NCBI RefSeq assembly: GCF_902459565.1
Contig: NZ_CABPSN010000003.1
Location: forward strand, 310,001-374,000
Direction of reading: 5' to 3'
Source of the DNA: Pandoraea aquatica
GTDB lineage: Bacteria > Pseudomonadota > Gammaproteobacteria > Burkholderiales > Burkholderiaceae
Length of the DNA: 64,000 bases
A model generated the notes under the pieces. It ran no database searches. It was given only the letters and a program-made list of their open reading frames with translations, and had not been told where the DNA came from. A program made the translations under genes and the position numbers. Position 1 is the stretch's first letter. Each line of letters opens with the position of its first letter. Shown in pieces: positions 53,724 through 63,913 of the stretch.

Positions 53724-53753
53724 AAAAGCGGCACTCATCCTGCCGCTTTTTTT
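53724..53753 (+). terminator. Intrinsic terminator between rpmF and plsX
   Basis: AAAGCGGCA pairs with TGCCGCTTT around a 7-nt loop, and seven T follow in total. It lies 31 nt before the plsX start, so rpmF transcripts should end here in part. Confidence 0.85.
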
Positions 53754-53784
53754 GTTACCTGTACCGCAAGCCAATCACGTCGAC

Positions 53785-54837
53785 ATGACAGTCACCCTGA
53801 CGATCGATTGTATGGGCGGAGACCACGGCCCATCGGTGACGGTGCCGGCTGCGGTTCGCTTCGTGCAATCCACCGACGATGTCGAACTTGTGCTGGTCGG
53901 GCAGCAGGAGATCATCAACGCGCAGCTCGCGAAGCTTCGTGTGACGGATCACCCGCGCCTGTCCGTCGTCAATGCGAGTGAAGTCGTCGCCATGGACGAC
54001 TCGGTCGAGACCGCGCTGCGCAAGAAGAAAGACTCTTCGATGCGCGTGGCGCTCAATCTGGTCAAGGAAGCGCGCGCGCAGGCCTGCGTGTCCGCCGGGA
54101 ATACCGGCGCGCTGATGGCCGTCTCGCGTTACGTCCTCAAGACGCTGCCCGGTATCGAGCGCCCGGCGATTGCCACGGTGCTGCCGAACGAGAAGGGCGG
54201 CTACACGACGATGCTCGATCTGGGCGCCAACGTCGACTGCGAACCGACTCACCTGCTGCAATTCGCCGAAATGGGCCACGCGCTCGTCGCGGCGGTCGAT
54301 GGCAAGGAACGTCCGTCGATCGGCCTGCTCAACATTGGCGAAGAAGTCATCAAAGGCAACGACGTCATCAAGCAGGCGGGCGAGCTGCTGCGCGGCTCCA
54401 CGCTGAATTTCTACGGCAACGTGGAAGGCAACGACATTTATCGCGGCACGACCGATATCGTCGTCTGCGATGGTTTCGTCGGCAACGTTGCGCTCAAAAC
54501 CTCCGAAGGCCTGGCACAGATGCTTGGCGACATGATCCGCGAAGAGTTCACCCGTACATGGTGGACGAAGGTGATTGCCGTCATCGCACTGCCGATTCTC
54601 ACTCGCTTCAAGAACCGCGTCGATCATCGCCGTTACAACGGTGCTGCGTTGCTCGGGTTGCGTGCGCTCGTCATCAAGAGCCACGGTTCCGCCGATGCCT
54701 ACTCGTTTGAATGGGCCATCAAACGCGGCTATGATGCAGTTCGCAACGGTGTGCTTGACCGTCTGTCGCACGCCATGCAAGAGAATCAGACCCAGCTCCA
54801 GGACAACAAGCCGGTGAGCGCCATTCCGGCGCTCTGA
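53785..54837 (+). CDS. plsX: Phosphate acyltransferase PlsX
   Basis: PlsX makes acyl-phosphate from acyl-ACP for phospholipid synthesis. The 350-residue product starts [14 protein letters not shown], the family hallmark, and contains [31 protein letters not shown] and [19 protein letters not shown] 53785 gives the standard length. An upstream in-frame codon at 53719 lies before the terminator hairpin and is not supported. Confidence 0.96.
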   Translation: MTVTLTIDCMGGDHGPSVTVPAAVRFVQSTDDVELVLVGQQEIINAQLAKLRVTDHPRLSVVNASEVVAMDDSVETALRKKKDSSMRVALNLVKEARAQACVSAGNTGALMAVSRYVLKTLPGIERPAIATVLPNEKGGYTTMLDLGANVDCEPTHLLQFAEMGHALVAAVDGKERPSIGLLNIGEEVIKGNDVIKQAGELLRGSTLNFYGNVEGNDIYRGTTDIVVCDGFVGNVALKTSEGLAQMLGDMIREEFTRTWWTKVIAVIALPILTRFKNRVDHRRYNGAALLGLRALVIKSHGSADAYSFEWAIKRGYDAVRNGVLDRLSHAMQENQTQLQDNKPVSAIPAL

Positions 54838-54873
54838 AGCCGGTCCCGCCCCGGTGCGCTAACCGACCATAAG

Positions 54874-55860
54874 ATGACCCAGTCCGCGATTTATTCCCGT
54901 GTCGTCGGCACCGGCAGCTACCTGCCGGCACGACGCGTGACCAATCAGCAGTTGGCAGAAGAGCTTGCCACCCGAGGCATCGAGACGAGTGACGAGTGGA
55001 TCGTCGCCCGTACCGGTATTCAGGCGCGTCATTTCGCCGCGCCCGACCAGACGAGCAGCGATATGGCGGTGGAAGCCGCCAAGCGTGCGCTCGACATGGC
55101 AGGACTGAACGCCGACCAGATCGACCTGATCATGGTGGCCACGTCCACACCCGATTTCGTGTTCCCGAGTACGGCCTGCCTCGTGCAGACGAAGCTCGGC
55201 ATCACCAACGGTTGCGCCGCGTTCGACATTCAGGCCGTTTGCTCGGGCTTCGCTTACGCGATGGCGACGGCCGACAACTTTATCCGCTCGGGCGCTTACC
55301 GCAACGTGCTTGTGATCGGTGCGGAAACGTTCTCGCGCATTCTCGATTTCAATGACCGTACGACGTGCGTGCTGTTTGGCGACGGCGCGGGTGCGGTCGT
55401 GCTGCAAGCGTCCAGCGAGCCGGGCATTCTTTCGAGCGCACTGCACGCGGACGGCAGCCATTCGAACATCCTCTGCGTGCCTGGCAATGTGAGCGGTGGT
55501 GCGGTGCAGGGTGAAGCATTCCTTTATATGGATGGTCAGGCGGTGTTCAAGCTGGCCGTCAAGGTACTCGAGAAGGTGGCTCACGAGGCCCTCGAGAAGG
55601 CTGGGCTGGAAGCGTCGGCGATCGACTGGCTGATTCCGCATCAGGCCAATCTTCGCATCATGACGAGCACGGCCCGCAAGCTGGGCGCCGAAGAGAAAAT
55701 GGTCGTGACCGTCGACCAGCACGGCAATACTTCCGCTGCATCGATTCCGCTCGCACTCGACGTCGCCGTTCGCGACGGTCGTATCAAAGCCGGCCAGAAC
55801 GTCATGATCGAAGGCGTCGGTGGCGGCTTTACGTGGGGCGCGGTGCTGTTCCGCATGTAA
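54874..55860 (+). CDS. fabH: Beta-ketoacyl-ACP synthase III FabH
   Basis: FabH starts fatty acid elongation by condensing acetyl-CoA with malonyl-ACP. The 328-residue product has the catalytic Cys in [13 protein letters not shown] (about 122), the His in [11 protein letters not shown] (about 255) and the Asn in [10 protein letters not shown] (about 285). It starts 36 nt after plsX. Confidence 0.97.
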   Translation: MTQSAIYSRVVGTGSYLPARRVTNQQLAEELATRGIETSDEWIVARTGIQARHFAAPDQTSSDMAVEAAKRALDMAGLNADQIDLIMVATSTPDFVFPSTACLVQTKLGITNGCAAFDIQAVCSGFAYAMATADNFIRSGAYRNVLVIGAETFSRILDFNDRTTCVLFGDGAGAVVLQASSEPGILSSALHADGSHSNILCVPGNVSGGAVQGEAFLYMDGQAVFKLAVKVLEKVAHEALEKAGLEASAIDWLIPHQANLRIMTSTARKLGAEEKMVVTVDQHGNTSAASIPLALDVAVRDGRIKAGQNVMIEGVGGGFTWGAVLFRM

Positions 55861-56008
55861 CGTCACGGCGCCGTAGCGCCACGCGAACCCGCTGCGCTTT
55901 GTGAGGTGCGGCATCGGCGGTGCGCGTGGGAACGCTCTCTTGCGCGTCGTTGCGGCGCGCTAAGATACGCCGCCATGTTTTCCGAATCTGACTGTAAAAC
56001 CAGCCGCT

Positions 56009-56938
56009 ATGACATTCGCTTTCGTTTTCCCGGGACAAGGATCCCAATCGGTGGGCATGCTCGACGCTTTTGCGGACAACGCCGTCGTGCGCGAAACGCT
56101 TGCCGAAGCTTCGGACGCCCTCGGGCAGGACATCGCCAAGCTGATCGCCGCCGGCCCCGCCGAAGAACTCAACCTCACGACCAACACACAGCCGGTGATG
56201 CTCACCGCTGCCTACGCGATGTACCGCGCGTGGCTGGCTGAAGGTGGCGCAACGCCGGCTTTCGTCGCAGGCCATAGCCTCGGTGAATACACGGCACTGG
56301 TCGCCGCTGGCGTCATCGCATTCAAGGACGCCGTGCCGCTCGTGCGTTTTCGCGCGCAGGCCATGCAGGAAGCCGTGCCGGTCGGTCAAGGCGGTATGGC
56401 CGCGATTCTCGGTCTGGACGACGACACCGTTCGCACCGTCTGCGCCGAAGCATCGGCGGCGGGCGTGGTCGAGGCCGTCAACTTCAATGCGCCGGCACAA
56501 GTCGTGATCGCTGGCGCCAAGGCGGGTGTGGAAAAGGCTTGCGAGCTGGCCAAGGCCGCAGGTGCCAAGCGCGCGCTCGTGCTGCCGGTGTCCGCGCCGT
56601 TCCATTCGTCGCTGCTCAAGCCTGCGTCGGATCGTCTGCGAGAGTATCTGGCTAGCGTGACGTTTAACTCGCCGCAGGTCCCGCTCGTCAATAACGTAGA
56701 TGTGGCCGTCGAAACCGACGTCGCTCGCATCAAGGACGCGTTGGTGCGTCAGGCGGCCGCGCCGGTGCGCTGGGTCGAATCGGTCAAGTGGCTCGCCGCG
56801 CAAGGCGTGACGCAAGTGGTCGAGTGCGGTCCGGGCAAGGTGCTCACCGGCCTGACCAAGCGCATCGACGGCAATCTCACGGGTTTGGCGGTCACCGATC
56901 CGGCCTCGCTGGCCGATGTGCGCGCCCAACTCTCGTAA
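56009..56938 (+). CDS. fabD: Malonyl-CoA:ACP transacylase FabD
   Basis: FabD loads malonyl groups on ACP. The 309-residue product begins MTFAFVFPGQGSQSVGM, with the nucleophile Ser in GHSLGEY (about 91) and the catalytic His near APFHSSLLKP (about 200). A 148-nt gap before it, larger than between other genes of the block, may hold an internal promoter. Confidence 0.97.
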   Translation: MTFAFVFPGQGSQSVGMLDAFADNAVVRETLAEASDALGQDIAKLIAAGPAEELNLTTNTQPVMLTAAYAMYRAWLAEGGATPAFVAGHSLGEYTALVAAGVIAFKDAVPLVRFRAQAMQEAVPVGQGGMAAILGLDDDTVRTVCAEASAAGVVEAVNFNAPAQVVIAGAKAGVEKACELAKAAGAKRALVLPVSAPFHSSLLKPASDRLREYLASVTFNSPQVPLVNNVDVAVETDVARIKDALVRQAAAPVRWVESVKWLAAQGVTQVVECGPGKVLTGLTKRIDGNLTGLAVTDPASLADVRAQLS

Positions 56939-56962
56939 GCCATAGGCAAGGGTAATTCTTTC

Positions 56963-57712
56963 ATGAGCAAGCAACTCGAAAACCTCGTGGCGCTGGTGAC
57001 CGGCGCTTCGCGCGGCATCGGTCGTGCCATCGCCCTCGAACTGGCTCGCCAGGGGGCGACGGTCGTAGGCACCGCCACCAGCGAAGCCGGTGCGCAAGGC
57101 ATCGATGCCTATTTCGCAGAAGCCGGTGTCGCGGGCAAGGGCATTGTCCTGAATGTGACCGACGCCGAAGGCGTGGCCGCAGCGCTGGACGACATCCTCA
57201 AACAACACGGCAAGCTCGACATCCTCGTCAATAACGCTGGCATCACCCGCGATAACCTCGCGATGCGGATGAAGGACGATGAGTGGGACGACGTGATCGA
57301 CACGAACCTCAAGGCGATCTTCCGTCTGTCGCGCGCTGTCATTAAGCCGATGATGAAGGCGCGTAGCGGCCGGATCATCAATGTGACGTCGGTGGTCGGC
57401 TCTGCGGGCAACCCGGGGCAGGCCAACTACGCTGCTGCGAAGGCCGGTGTGTCGGGTATGTCGCGTTCGCTGGCCGCCGAGATCGGCAGCCGAAACATCA
57501 CGGTCAACTGTGTGGCCCCTGGTTTTATCGACACCGATATGACCAAGGCACTGGGCGAAGCGCAGCACGAAGCGCTCAAAGCGCGCATTCCGCTGGGCCG
57601 TCTGGGCGCGCCGGAAGATATCGCCAATGCGGTGGCGTTCCTCGCGTCTCCGCAGGCCGGTTACATTACCGGCACTACGCTTCACGTGAACGGTGGCATG
57701 TTCATGAATTAA
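56963..57712 (+). CDS. fabG: 3-oxoacyl-ACP reductase FabG
   Basis: An NADPH-dependent short-chain dehydrogenase of 249 residues. The cofactor motif GASRGIGRAIAL (about 15), NNAG (about 90), Ser in TSVVGSAGNPGQ and the YxxxK motif YAAAKAG (about 155) are all intact. It ends with NVNGGMFM. Confidence 0.97.
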   Translation: MSKQLENLVALVTGASRGIGRAIALELARQGATVVGTATSEAGAQGIDAYFAEAGVAGKGIVLNVTDAEGVAAALDDILKQHGKLDILVNNAGITRDNLAMRMKDDEWDDVIDTNLKAIFRLSRAVIKPMMKARSGRIINVTSVVGSAGNPGQANYAAAKAGVSGMSRSLAAEIGSRNITVNCVAPGFIDTDMTKALGEAQHEALKARIPLGRLGAPEDIANAVAFLASPQAGYITGTTLHVNGGMFMN

Positions 57713-57803
57713 GGAAGATGTGCGCAGATTGTGGTGAAATTCCATGATTTTGCGCGACATTGAACATTATTTGGCGCATGCTAACTTTGCTTGGCAAACC
57801 TGT

Positions 57804-57809
57804 TAAAAT
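57804..57809 (+). promoter_or_regulatory. Candidate -10 box of acpP
   Basis: TAAAAT lies about 40 nt before the acpP ATG in an AT-rich gap of 136 nt. No good -35 box is at the right distance, so an extra acpP promoter is possible but not certain. Confidence 0.35.
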
Positions 57810-57848
57810 GCGCGCACTTGTCTGAACTAACTACCCCGGAGGGTTTGA

Positions 57849-58088
57849 ATGGATAACATCGAGAGCCGCGTCAAGAAGATCGTCGCCGAACAACTTGGCG
57901 TCGCGGAAGCCGACATTAAGAACGAATCCAGCTTCGTGAACGATCTCGGCGCTGACTCGCTCGATACGGTTGAGCTGGTGATGGCCTTGGAAGAAGAGTT
58001 CGAGATCGAGATCCCGGACGAAGAAGCAGAAAAGATCACCACCGTGCAACAAGCTATCGATTTCGCCTCGTCGCAGAAGAAGGCGTAA
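57849..58088 (+). CDS. acpP: Acyl carrier protein
   Basis: A 79-residue acidic carrier protein with the phosphopantetheine attachment Ser in [14 protein letters not shown] (about 37). The strong ribosome site GGAGG lies 7 nt before the ATG, fitting its very high expression. It sits between fabG and fabF, the conserved order. Confidence 0.98.
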   Translation: MDNIESRVKKIVAEQLGVAEADIKNESSFVNDLGADSLDTVELVMALEEEFEIEIPDEEAEKITTVQQAIDFASSQKKA

Positions 58089-58230
58089 TTCGTACGGATA
58101 GCCTGATTGGCCGGGATGCCGACCGGCTCCTGGCGTCGGGCATGCCTGTCAGCCGCAGGGAGCGCAGGGTCGGACCTTGTCGCCTCTGTGGCTTTTGTTT
58201 TGTATGACCCAGCAGAAGAAGGGGAGTATC

Positions 58231-59469
58231 GTGAGTCGTCGTCGCGTCGTCATTACCGGTCTGGGCCTGATCTCGCCGGTCGGCAACACTGTTGCCGAAG
58301 GTTGGGAAAATCTGGTCGCGGGCCGTTCGGGCATCGCCAACATCACGAAGTTCGATGCGAGCGAGTTCAAAGTTCGCTTCGCAGGCGAAGTCAAAAACTT
58401 CGAGACAGAGAAGTATCTGTCGACCAAGGAAGCTCGCCGTATGGATACGTTTATCCATTACGGTCTGGCAGCCGGCATTCAGGCGTTTGAGGATAGCGGC
58501 CTGCAAATCACCGCAGAGAACGCAGAACGCATCGGTGTCCTCGTTGGCTCCGGGATCGGTGGTCTGCCGATGATCGAGGATACGCACGACGACCTGATCA
58601 AGGGTGGTCCGCGCAAGATCTCTCCCTTCTTCGTGCCGGGTTCGATCATCAATATGATCTCCGGTCATCTGTCGATCAAGTACGGCCTGAAGGGCCCGAA
58701 CCTTGCCATCGTCACGGCTTGCACGACCGGTCTGCACTGTATCGGCCAGGCTGCACGCATGATTCAGTACGGCGATGCGGATGCCGTGCTCGCCGGTGGT
58801 GCCGAATCGACGGTGTCGCCGCTGGGTATTGGCGGTTTCGCTGCGATGACCGCACTGTCCACACGTAACGACGACCCGGCGACGGCCAGCCGTCCGTGGG
58901 ACAAGGATCGCGACGGCTTCGTGCTGGGCGAAGGCGCTGGCGTGATGATGGTCGAAGAGTACGAGCACGCCAAGGCGCGCGGTGCCAAGATCTACGCCGA
59001 ACTCACGGGTTTCGGCATGAGCGCCGACGCGTATCACATGACCGCACCGTGCGAAGACGGTGACGGCGCACTGCGTGCCATGACGAACGCGCTGCGCGAT
59101 GCCGGCCTGAACGCCGACTCGGTCAACTATGTGAATGCGCACGGCACGTCGACGCCGTTGGGCGATATCGCCGAGACGGTCGCGGTTAAGCGTCTGATGG
59201 GCGATGCGGCCAAGCGCGTCGTGGTGAATTCGACCAAGTCGATGACCGGCCACTTGCTGGGCGGTGCAGGCGGCCTGGAATCGGTGTTCACCGTGCTGGC
59301 CGTTCATCATCAGAAATCGCCGCCGACGATCAATATCTTCAATCAGGATCCGGCTTGCGACCTCGACTACTGCGCAAATACGGCCCGTGACATGAAAATT
59401 GATGTCGCGTTGAAGAACTCTTTCGGATTTGGCGGGACTAACGGCACGCTGGTCTTCCAGCGAGTCTAA
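58231..59469 (+). CDS. fabF: Beta-ketoacyl-ACP synthase II FabF
   Basis: FabF elongates acyl chains. The 412-residue product starts at GTG 58231 with GGGGAG 4 nt upstream ([18 protein letters not shown]). Catalytic residues are Cys in [11 protein letters not shown] (about 164), His in [11 protein letters not shown] (about 305) and His in [12 protein letters not shown] (about 341). The upstream ATG at 58177 would add 18 non-homologous residues. Confidence 0.97.
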   Translation: MSRRRVVITGLGLISPVGNTVAEGWENLVAGRSGIANITKFDASEFKVRFAGEVKNFETEKYLSTKEARRMDTFIHYGLAAGIQAFEDSGLQITAENAERIGVLVGSGIGGLPMIEDTHDDLIKGGPRKISPFFVPGSIINMISGHLSIKYGLKGPNLAIVTACTTGLHCIGQAARMIQYGDADAVLAGGAESTVSPLGIGGFAAMTALSTRNDDPATASRPWDKDRDGFVLGEGAGVMMVEEYEHAKARGAKIYAELTGFGMSADAYHMTAPCEDGDGALRAMTNALRDAGLNADSVNYVNAHGTSTPLGDIAETVAVKRLMGDAAKRVVVNSTKSMTGHLLGGAGGLESVFTVLAVHHQKSPPTINIFNQDPACDLDYCANTARDMKIDVALKNSFGFGGTNGTLVFQRV

Positions 59470-59557
59470 GTTCGCGGGACGCCCCGCAGGCGTCCCGTCC
59501 CGCTGACCCACGCTCCGGTGAGTGTGCCCGGGCGTGCGGCGTCAAAGACACTTCCAG

Positions 59558-59604
59558 CCGTGGTGGCCAGTGCTGCCACGGTGCAATTGGGCCCGTTCGG
59601 GCCC
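59558..59604 (+). other. Two tandem hairpins between fabF and rpoE
   Basis: CCGTGGTGGC (59558-59567) pairs with GCTGCCACGG (59572-59581), then GGGCCCG (59589-59595) pairs with CGGGCCC (59598-59604). They lie about 90-135 bp past the fabF stop and 31 nt before the rpoE start. No T run follows, so this is not a standard terminator. Confidence 0.55.
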
Positions 59605-59635
59605 GGCAGCCAGAGAAAATACGGATCCAAATCAG

Positions 59636-60235
59636 GTGAGTGAACGAGAAATCGACCAAGCGCTCGTTGAGCGCGTGCAGAAAGGCGACAAAGCCGCCTT
59701 CGAGCTGTTGGTCGCGAAATATCACCGCAAGATCATCCGCCTCGTATCGCGGCTCGTGCGCGACGCCGCCGAGGTCGAGGATGTGACGCAGGAGGCCTTT
59801 ATCAAGGCCTACCGCGCCTTGCCGCAGTTTCGCGGCGAGTCGGCGTTCTATACCTGGTTGTATCGTATTGCTGTCAACACGGCGAAAAACCACCTGGCGA
59901 CCCAGGGACGTCGTGCACCGACTTCGACTGAAGCGAACGCTGAAGAAGCTGAAACTTTTGCCGAGGCCGATCAACTAAGGGATATCAACACGCCTGAGTC
60001 GATGCTGATGAGCAAGCAGATTGCTCAAACGGTCAACACAGCGATGGAGGCTTTGCCCGATGAACTTCGGACGGCAATTACCCTGCGAGAAATCGAAGGG
60101 TTGAGCTACGAAGAGATCGCCGAAGCCATGGGGTGCCCGATCGGAACGGTCCGTTCGCGAATTTTCCGGGCGCGTGAAGCGATTGCCAGCCGGCTCAGGC
60201 CGCTGCTGGACACGCCTGACGGTAAGCGCTGGTGA
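59636..60235 (+). CDS. rpoE: RNA polymerase sigma factor RpoE
   Basis: An extracytoplasmic function sigma factor of 199 residues that directs the envelope stress response. Region 2 is at about 20-85 (VEDVTQEAFIKAYRALPQFRGESAFYTWLYRIAVNTAKN), and region 4 at about 130-185 (REIEGLSYEEIAEAMGCPIGTVRSRIFRAREAI). The start is GTG 59636. The neighbours rseA, mucB and mucD identify it as the sigma-E/AlgU type. Confidence 0.95.
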   Translation: MSEREIDQALVERVQKGDKAAFELLVAKYHRKIIRLVSRLVRDAAEVEDVTQEAFIKAYRALPQFRGESAFYTWLYRIAVNTAKNHLATQGRRAPTSTEANAEEAETFAEADQLRDINTPESMLMSKQIAQTVNTAMEALPDELRTAITLREIEGLSYEEIAEAMGCPIGTVRSRIFRAREAIASRLRPLLDTPDGKRW

Positions 60236-60273
60236 GCGCGCCGCCGGGGAAGTTATTTTCGTTGGGGGATATC

Positions 60274-60963
60274 ATGGGATCAGCGACGGTGCAAACGCAG
60301 CGGGGGCTGCAAGCCGAGCGGATTTCCGCGTTGATGGACGGGGAATTCGATCCGGACGAACTGGCCGCCCTGCTGGACGAGGCTGACGCCTCGGGCCGGC
60401 CTCTGTGGGACGACTACCATCTGATCGGGGACGCATTGCGTTCCGATGAACTGACGCTGCCGCGTTCGGAGTCTGCCTTTATGGCCTCCTTCGCCGCGCG
60501 TCTCGAAGCCGAGCCGCACCTGCTCGCGCCGGCCGCACTGGCCGACGCTCAGGCAGCGACAGCGGCGGGCGCAAAAGCCGGCGGCTCGCGTGTCACGCGA
60601 ATCAATCCTTTCCTGCGCGTTCGTCGCGTCCTGCCGACGGCCGCTGCCGCCGCTGCAGTCGCTGCGTTGTCGTGGGTCGTGGTGCCGCGTCTGCAGGATC
60701 ATCCGGCAGGTGGCGCGCAACCGCAGGTGCTCGCTCAGACCGCTGCGCCGGCTGCGAGCGGTTCCAGCCTCACGCGTGTGGCGCTGTCGCAGCAGCCGCA
60801 AGCCGCTGTGGCCGCCAACGGTGCGGGTGCGCCGAACGATGTGATCGTGCTGCGCGATGCGCGTCTCGACCAGTATCTCGCGGCTCACCAGCAATATGCG
60901 CCGGCCCCGATCGGTCAGAGCGTTTCCCCTTACATGCGAGCCTCGGCGCAAGCGGACGAATAA
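60274..60963 (+). CDS. rseA: Sigma-E anti-sigma factor RseA
   Basis: A 229-residue inner-membrane anti-sigma factor that holds RpoE inactive until proteolysis. The N-terminal RseA_N domain is ERISALMDGEFDPDELAALL with WDDYHLIGDALR, and a transmembrane helix lies at about 127-147 (VLPTAAAAAAVAALSWVVVP). The periplasmic tail is Ala/Gln-rich. ATG 60274, with GGGGG 5 nt upstream, is preferred over GTG 60232, which overlaps the rpoE stop. Confidence 0.93.
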   Translation: MGSATVQTQRGLQAERISALMDGEFDPDELAALLDEADASGRPLWDDYHLIGDALRSDELTLPRSESAFMASFAARLEAEPHLLAPAALADAQAATAAGAKAGGSRVTRINPFLRVRRVLPTAAAAAAVAALSWVVVPRLQDHPAGGAQPQVLAQTAAPAASGSSLTRVALSQQPQAAVAANGAGAPNDVIVLRDARLDQYLAAHQQYAPAPIGQSVSPYMRASAQADE

Positions 60964-62019
60964 ATGCAGCGCCTGAGTATCGAATCCTTGCCGCGTGCGC
61001 CCTTCGGGCGCACTTTCTTCTTGTTTGCATTCCTGCTGGCGAGCACCCTGCAAACGCAGGCGTGGGCGCAGGCCTCCGCGTCCACCGACCCACTGGTCGA
61101 GAAACGCGAAGTCAGTGCGTGGCTCAACAAGATCCACCGTGCGGCGCAAACGCAAAACTACATCGGCACCTTCGTGTATCAGCGTGGTTCGACCATGCGT
61201 TCGTCGAAGATCAGTCACTTCGCCGAGAAGGGTAACGAGTACGAAGAACTGGAGACGCTCGACGGACGTCAGCGTCGCATTCTTCGTCAGAACGAAGATG
61301 TCTACACGCTGATTCCCGAGCAGAAGACCGTCTTCCAGGAAAAGCGCGAGAGCAAGGACTCGTTCCCCGCATTGCTCGCGACGCCCAATCGCGACGTGCT
61401 CGACTACTACGCCCCGAAGCTGCTGCCGAACGAACGGATGGCAGGCTTCGATTGCATGGTGATCGAGCTCACGCCGAAAGACGATTACCGTTTCGGTTAT
61501 CGCTTGTGGGCCGATCGCAACACCGGTTTGTTGCTGCGCGCGCAGACGCTCGATGCCGAGGGTCATCTGCTGGAGCAGGCGGCGTTCTCGCAAATCTCGA
61601 TCGGCGTGCCGAGCGAGAAGGCGCGAATCGTCCACGCGATTCAGGCCACACACGGCTGGCATGTCGTGAAGCCGCAGATTGCGACGACGCGCCTGTCGGA
61701 CGCTGGCTGGAGCATCGACGTCGACAAGAAGGTACCGGGATTCAAGGCCGTGCGGGAAGTGCGTCGTACGATGCGCTCGACGGCTGACGGCAAACCGCTG
61801 GAAGTCCAGCAGGTGGTATATTCCGACGGCATGGCCGGACTTTCGGTGTTTATCGAGCCGGCCACGCGTGAGCGCAAGGAAGGCCACGGTAGCGCCGGAG
61901 CGACGAACATCCTCATCAAGCGCTATGGTGACTTCTGGCTGACCTTGCTCGGCGAAGTGCCGCAGGCAACCCTGCAACAGTTCGCATCCAGCATCGAGTA
62001 CAAACAGCCGGCGAAGTGA
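60964..62019 (+). CDS. mucB: Periplasmic sigma-E regulator RseB/MucB
   Basis: A 351-residue periplasmic protein that binds RseA and protects it from cleavage, and senses mislocalised lipoproteins or LPS. The signal peptide (FFLFAFLLASTLQTQAWAQ) is followed by the MucB/RseB N-terminal lipid-binding domain (WLNKIHRAAQTQNYIGTFVYQRG) and the C-terminal domain. ATG 60964 directly follows the rseA stop. Confidence 0.94.
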   Translation: MQRLSIESLPRAPFGRTFFLFAFLLASTLQTQAWAQASASTDPLVEKREVSAWLNKIHRAAQTQNYIGTFVYQRGSTMRSSKISHFAEKGNEYEELETLDGRQRRILRQNEDVYTLIPEQKTVFQEKRESKDSFPALLATPNRDVLDYYAPKLLPNERMAGFDCMVIELTPKDDYRFGYRLWADRNTGLLLRAQTLDAEGHLLEQAAFSQISIGVPSEKARIVHAIQATHGWHVVKPQIATTRLSDAGWSIDVDKKVPGFKAVREVRRTMRSTADGKPLEVQQVVYSDGMAGLSVFIEPATRERKEGHGSAGATNILIKRYGDFWLTLLGEVPQATLQQFASSIEYKQPAK

Positions 62020-62147
62020 CCGGCTGTCGGGTGGGCCGCAACCGGTAACGGTGCGGTCCGGGCAGCGAGGCAGACGTGACGCGACAGTGCGTTGAGTGCC
62101 GGACTGCCCTCAGGGATTCCGAGACTTTCGCGCACCACGATCTTCCA

Positions 62148-63659
62148 ATGAAGAAGACTCTCCTGCTTCGTGTCATCCTCGGCGGCGCCATTGCCGCCCA
62201 ATTGGCGGGAGCCCCCGCCGCTTTTGCTGCGCCGGCCTCGGCACCGAGCGGCGGATCGACATCGTCGAACGCACCGCTTGTCAGCAATCTTCCCGATTTC
62301 ACTCAGCTCGTCGATCGCGTCGGCCCGGCCGTCGTGAACATTCGGACGACCGAGCGCGTTAGCCGCAATCAGCGCGGTTTGCCGCCCGGTATGGACGACG
62401 ACATGGCCGAGCTGTTCCGCCGCTTCTTCGGCGTGCCCATGCCGCAGCAGCCGGGCCCGAAGGGTGGTACGCCGAAACGCGGCCAGCCCCAGCCGGATGA
62501 AGAGCAGAACAGTGGCGTGGGTTCGGGCTTCATTGTCTCGAACGACGGCTACATTCTGACGAACGCACACGTGGTCGATGGTGCGGACAGCATCTACGTC
62601 ACCCTGACCGACAAGCGCGAGTTCAAGGCAAAGCTGGTCGGCGCGGACAAGCGTACCGACGTCGCCGTGGTCAAGGTGGAAGCGAAGGACCTGCCGACAG
62701 TGCCTGTCGGCGACTCGAACAAGCTGCGCGTGGGCGAGTGGGTGGTGGCGATCGGATCGCCGTTCGGTCTCGAAAATACGGTAACCGCGGGCATCGTGTC
62801 GGCTAAGGGCCGTGACACGGGCGATTATCTGCCGTTCATCCAGACGGATGTGGCCGTGAACCCGGGCAACTCGGGTGGTCCGCTGATCAATATGCGTGGC
62901 GAGGTCGTGGGCATCAACTCGATGATCTACAGCCAGACCGGCGGCTTCATGGGCATTTCGTTCGCGATTCCGATCGACGAAGTGATGCGCGTGGTCGATC
63001 AGCTCAAGAAGACGGGCAAGGTCGTGCGCGGCCGTATCGGCGTGGCGATCAGCGAAGTGAGCAAGGATGTGGCCGATTCGCTGGGTTTGCCGCGTGCTCA
63101 GGGCGCGCTGGTGCGCAGTATCGAGCCGGGCAGCCCGGCCGAGAAGGCGGGCGTGCAGCCAGGCGACATCATCATGAAGTTCGAAGGCCGTCCGGTCGAT
63201 CACGCGACGGACCTGCCGCGTATGGTCGGCGAGACGAAGCCGGGGTCGAGCGCAACGCTGCAAGTTCTGCGCAAGGGCAAGAATCAGGATCTGAAGATCA
63301 CGATTGCCGAGGCCGATACGGATACGCCCAAGGCGTCGAAAGCTCAGGGCGGCAGTGCCGAAGCGCCGCATCCGAACGCGTTGGGGCTGGTCGTCTCCGA
63401 TCTGACCGAAGCGCAGAAGAAGGACCTGAAGCTGCGTGGCGGCGTGCAGGTCGAACTGGCGGAAGGCCCGGCGGGCCGTGCCGGGCTCCAGCAGGGTGAC
63501 ATCATTCTGCGAGTGGGCGATGCCGACATCGCCAATGCCAAGCAGTTCGAGGATGTGGTGAAGGCGCTCGATCCGAAGCGTCTGGTGCCGATCCTGGTGC
63601 GCCGTGGCGATGCGACGCAGTTCGTGCCGCTGCGCCCGCGTGCGCAGGGCAGCAAGTAA
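62148..63659 (+). CDS. mucD: Periplasmic serine protease MucD/DegP
   Basis: A 503-residue Do-type protease and chaperone of the periplasm. A signal peptide (LLLRVILGGAIAAQLAGAPAAFA) precedes the trypsin-like domain with His in NAHVVDG, Asp in RTDVAVV and Ser in GNSGGPL, then two PDZ domains (about 285-370 and 400-490). Its position at the end of the rpoE-rseA-mucB group supports the MucD name. The best start is ATG 62148. Confidence 0.96.
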   Translation: MKKTLLLRVILGGAIAAQLAGAPAAFAAPASAPSGGSTSSNAPLVSNLPDFTQLVDRVGPAVVNIRTTERVSRNQRGLPPGMDDDMAELFRRFFGVPMPQQPGPKGGTPKRGQPQPDEEQNSGVGSGFIVSNDGYILTNAHVVDGADSIYVTLTDKREFKAKLVGADKRTDVAVVKVEAKDLPTVPVGDSNKLRVGEWVVAIGSPFGLENTVTAGIVSAKGRDTGDYLPFIQTDVAVNPGNSGGPLINMRGEVVGINSMIYSQTGGFMGISFAIPIDEVMRVVDQLKKTGKVVRGRIGVAISEVSKDVADSLGLPRAQGALVRSIEPGSPAEKAGVQPGDIIMKFEGRPVDHATDLPRMVGETKPGSSATLQVLRKGKNQDLKITIAEADTDTPKASKAQGGSAEAPHPNALGLVVSDLTEAQKKDLKLRGGVQVELAEGPAGRAGLQQGDIILRVGDADIANAKQFEDVVKALDPKRLVPILVRRGDATQFVPLRPRAQGSK

Positions 63660-63667
63660 GCCAGCCC

Positions 63668-63913
63668 ATGACCGCGCCGGCGCTCACGCTCTACGGCCGC
63701 AAGTGGTGTCATCTGTGCGATGACATGCTTGCGGCGCTCGAAGCGATGCGTCCGGCGTGGGATTTCTCGGTCACGGTGATCGACGTCGACAGCGATCCGG
63801 CACTCGAAGCGAAGTACGACGAGATCGTGCCGGTGCTTGCCCTGGGCGAGCGCGAACTGTGCCGATATCGTTTCGATGCCGACGCCGTCGCCACCGTTTT
63901 CTCCCGGGCCTGA
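63668..63913 (+). CDS. Glutaredoxin-like/DUF836 family protein
   Basis: An 81-residue thioredoxin-fold protein of the DUF836 type with the redox motif CHLC (about residues 14-17) and the cis-Pro segment EIVPVLAL. It begins 8 nt after the mucD stop, so it is probably in the same transcript. Redox partner unknown. It is commonly found between mucD and lepA in Burkholderiales; lepA would lie beyond the window. Confidence 0.88.
   Translation: MTAPALTLYGRKWCHLCDDMLAALEAMRPAWDFSVTVIDVDSDPALEAKYDEIVPVLALGERELCRYRFDADAVATVFSRA

Noticed and set aside
53719-53784. An N-terminal extension of PlsX from an upstream in-frame codon.
   Set aside because: The extension would be encoded by the terminator hairpin itself and is absent from the PlsX family. 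ATG 53785 gives the standard length.
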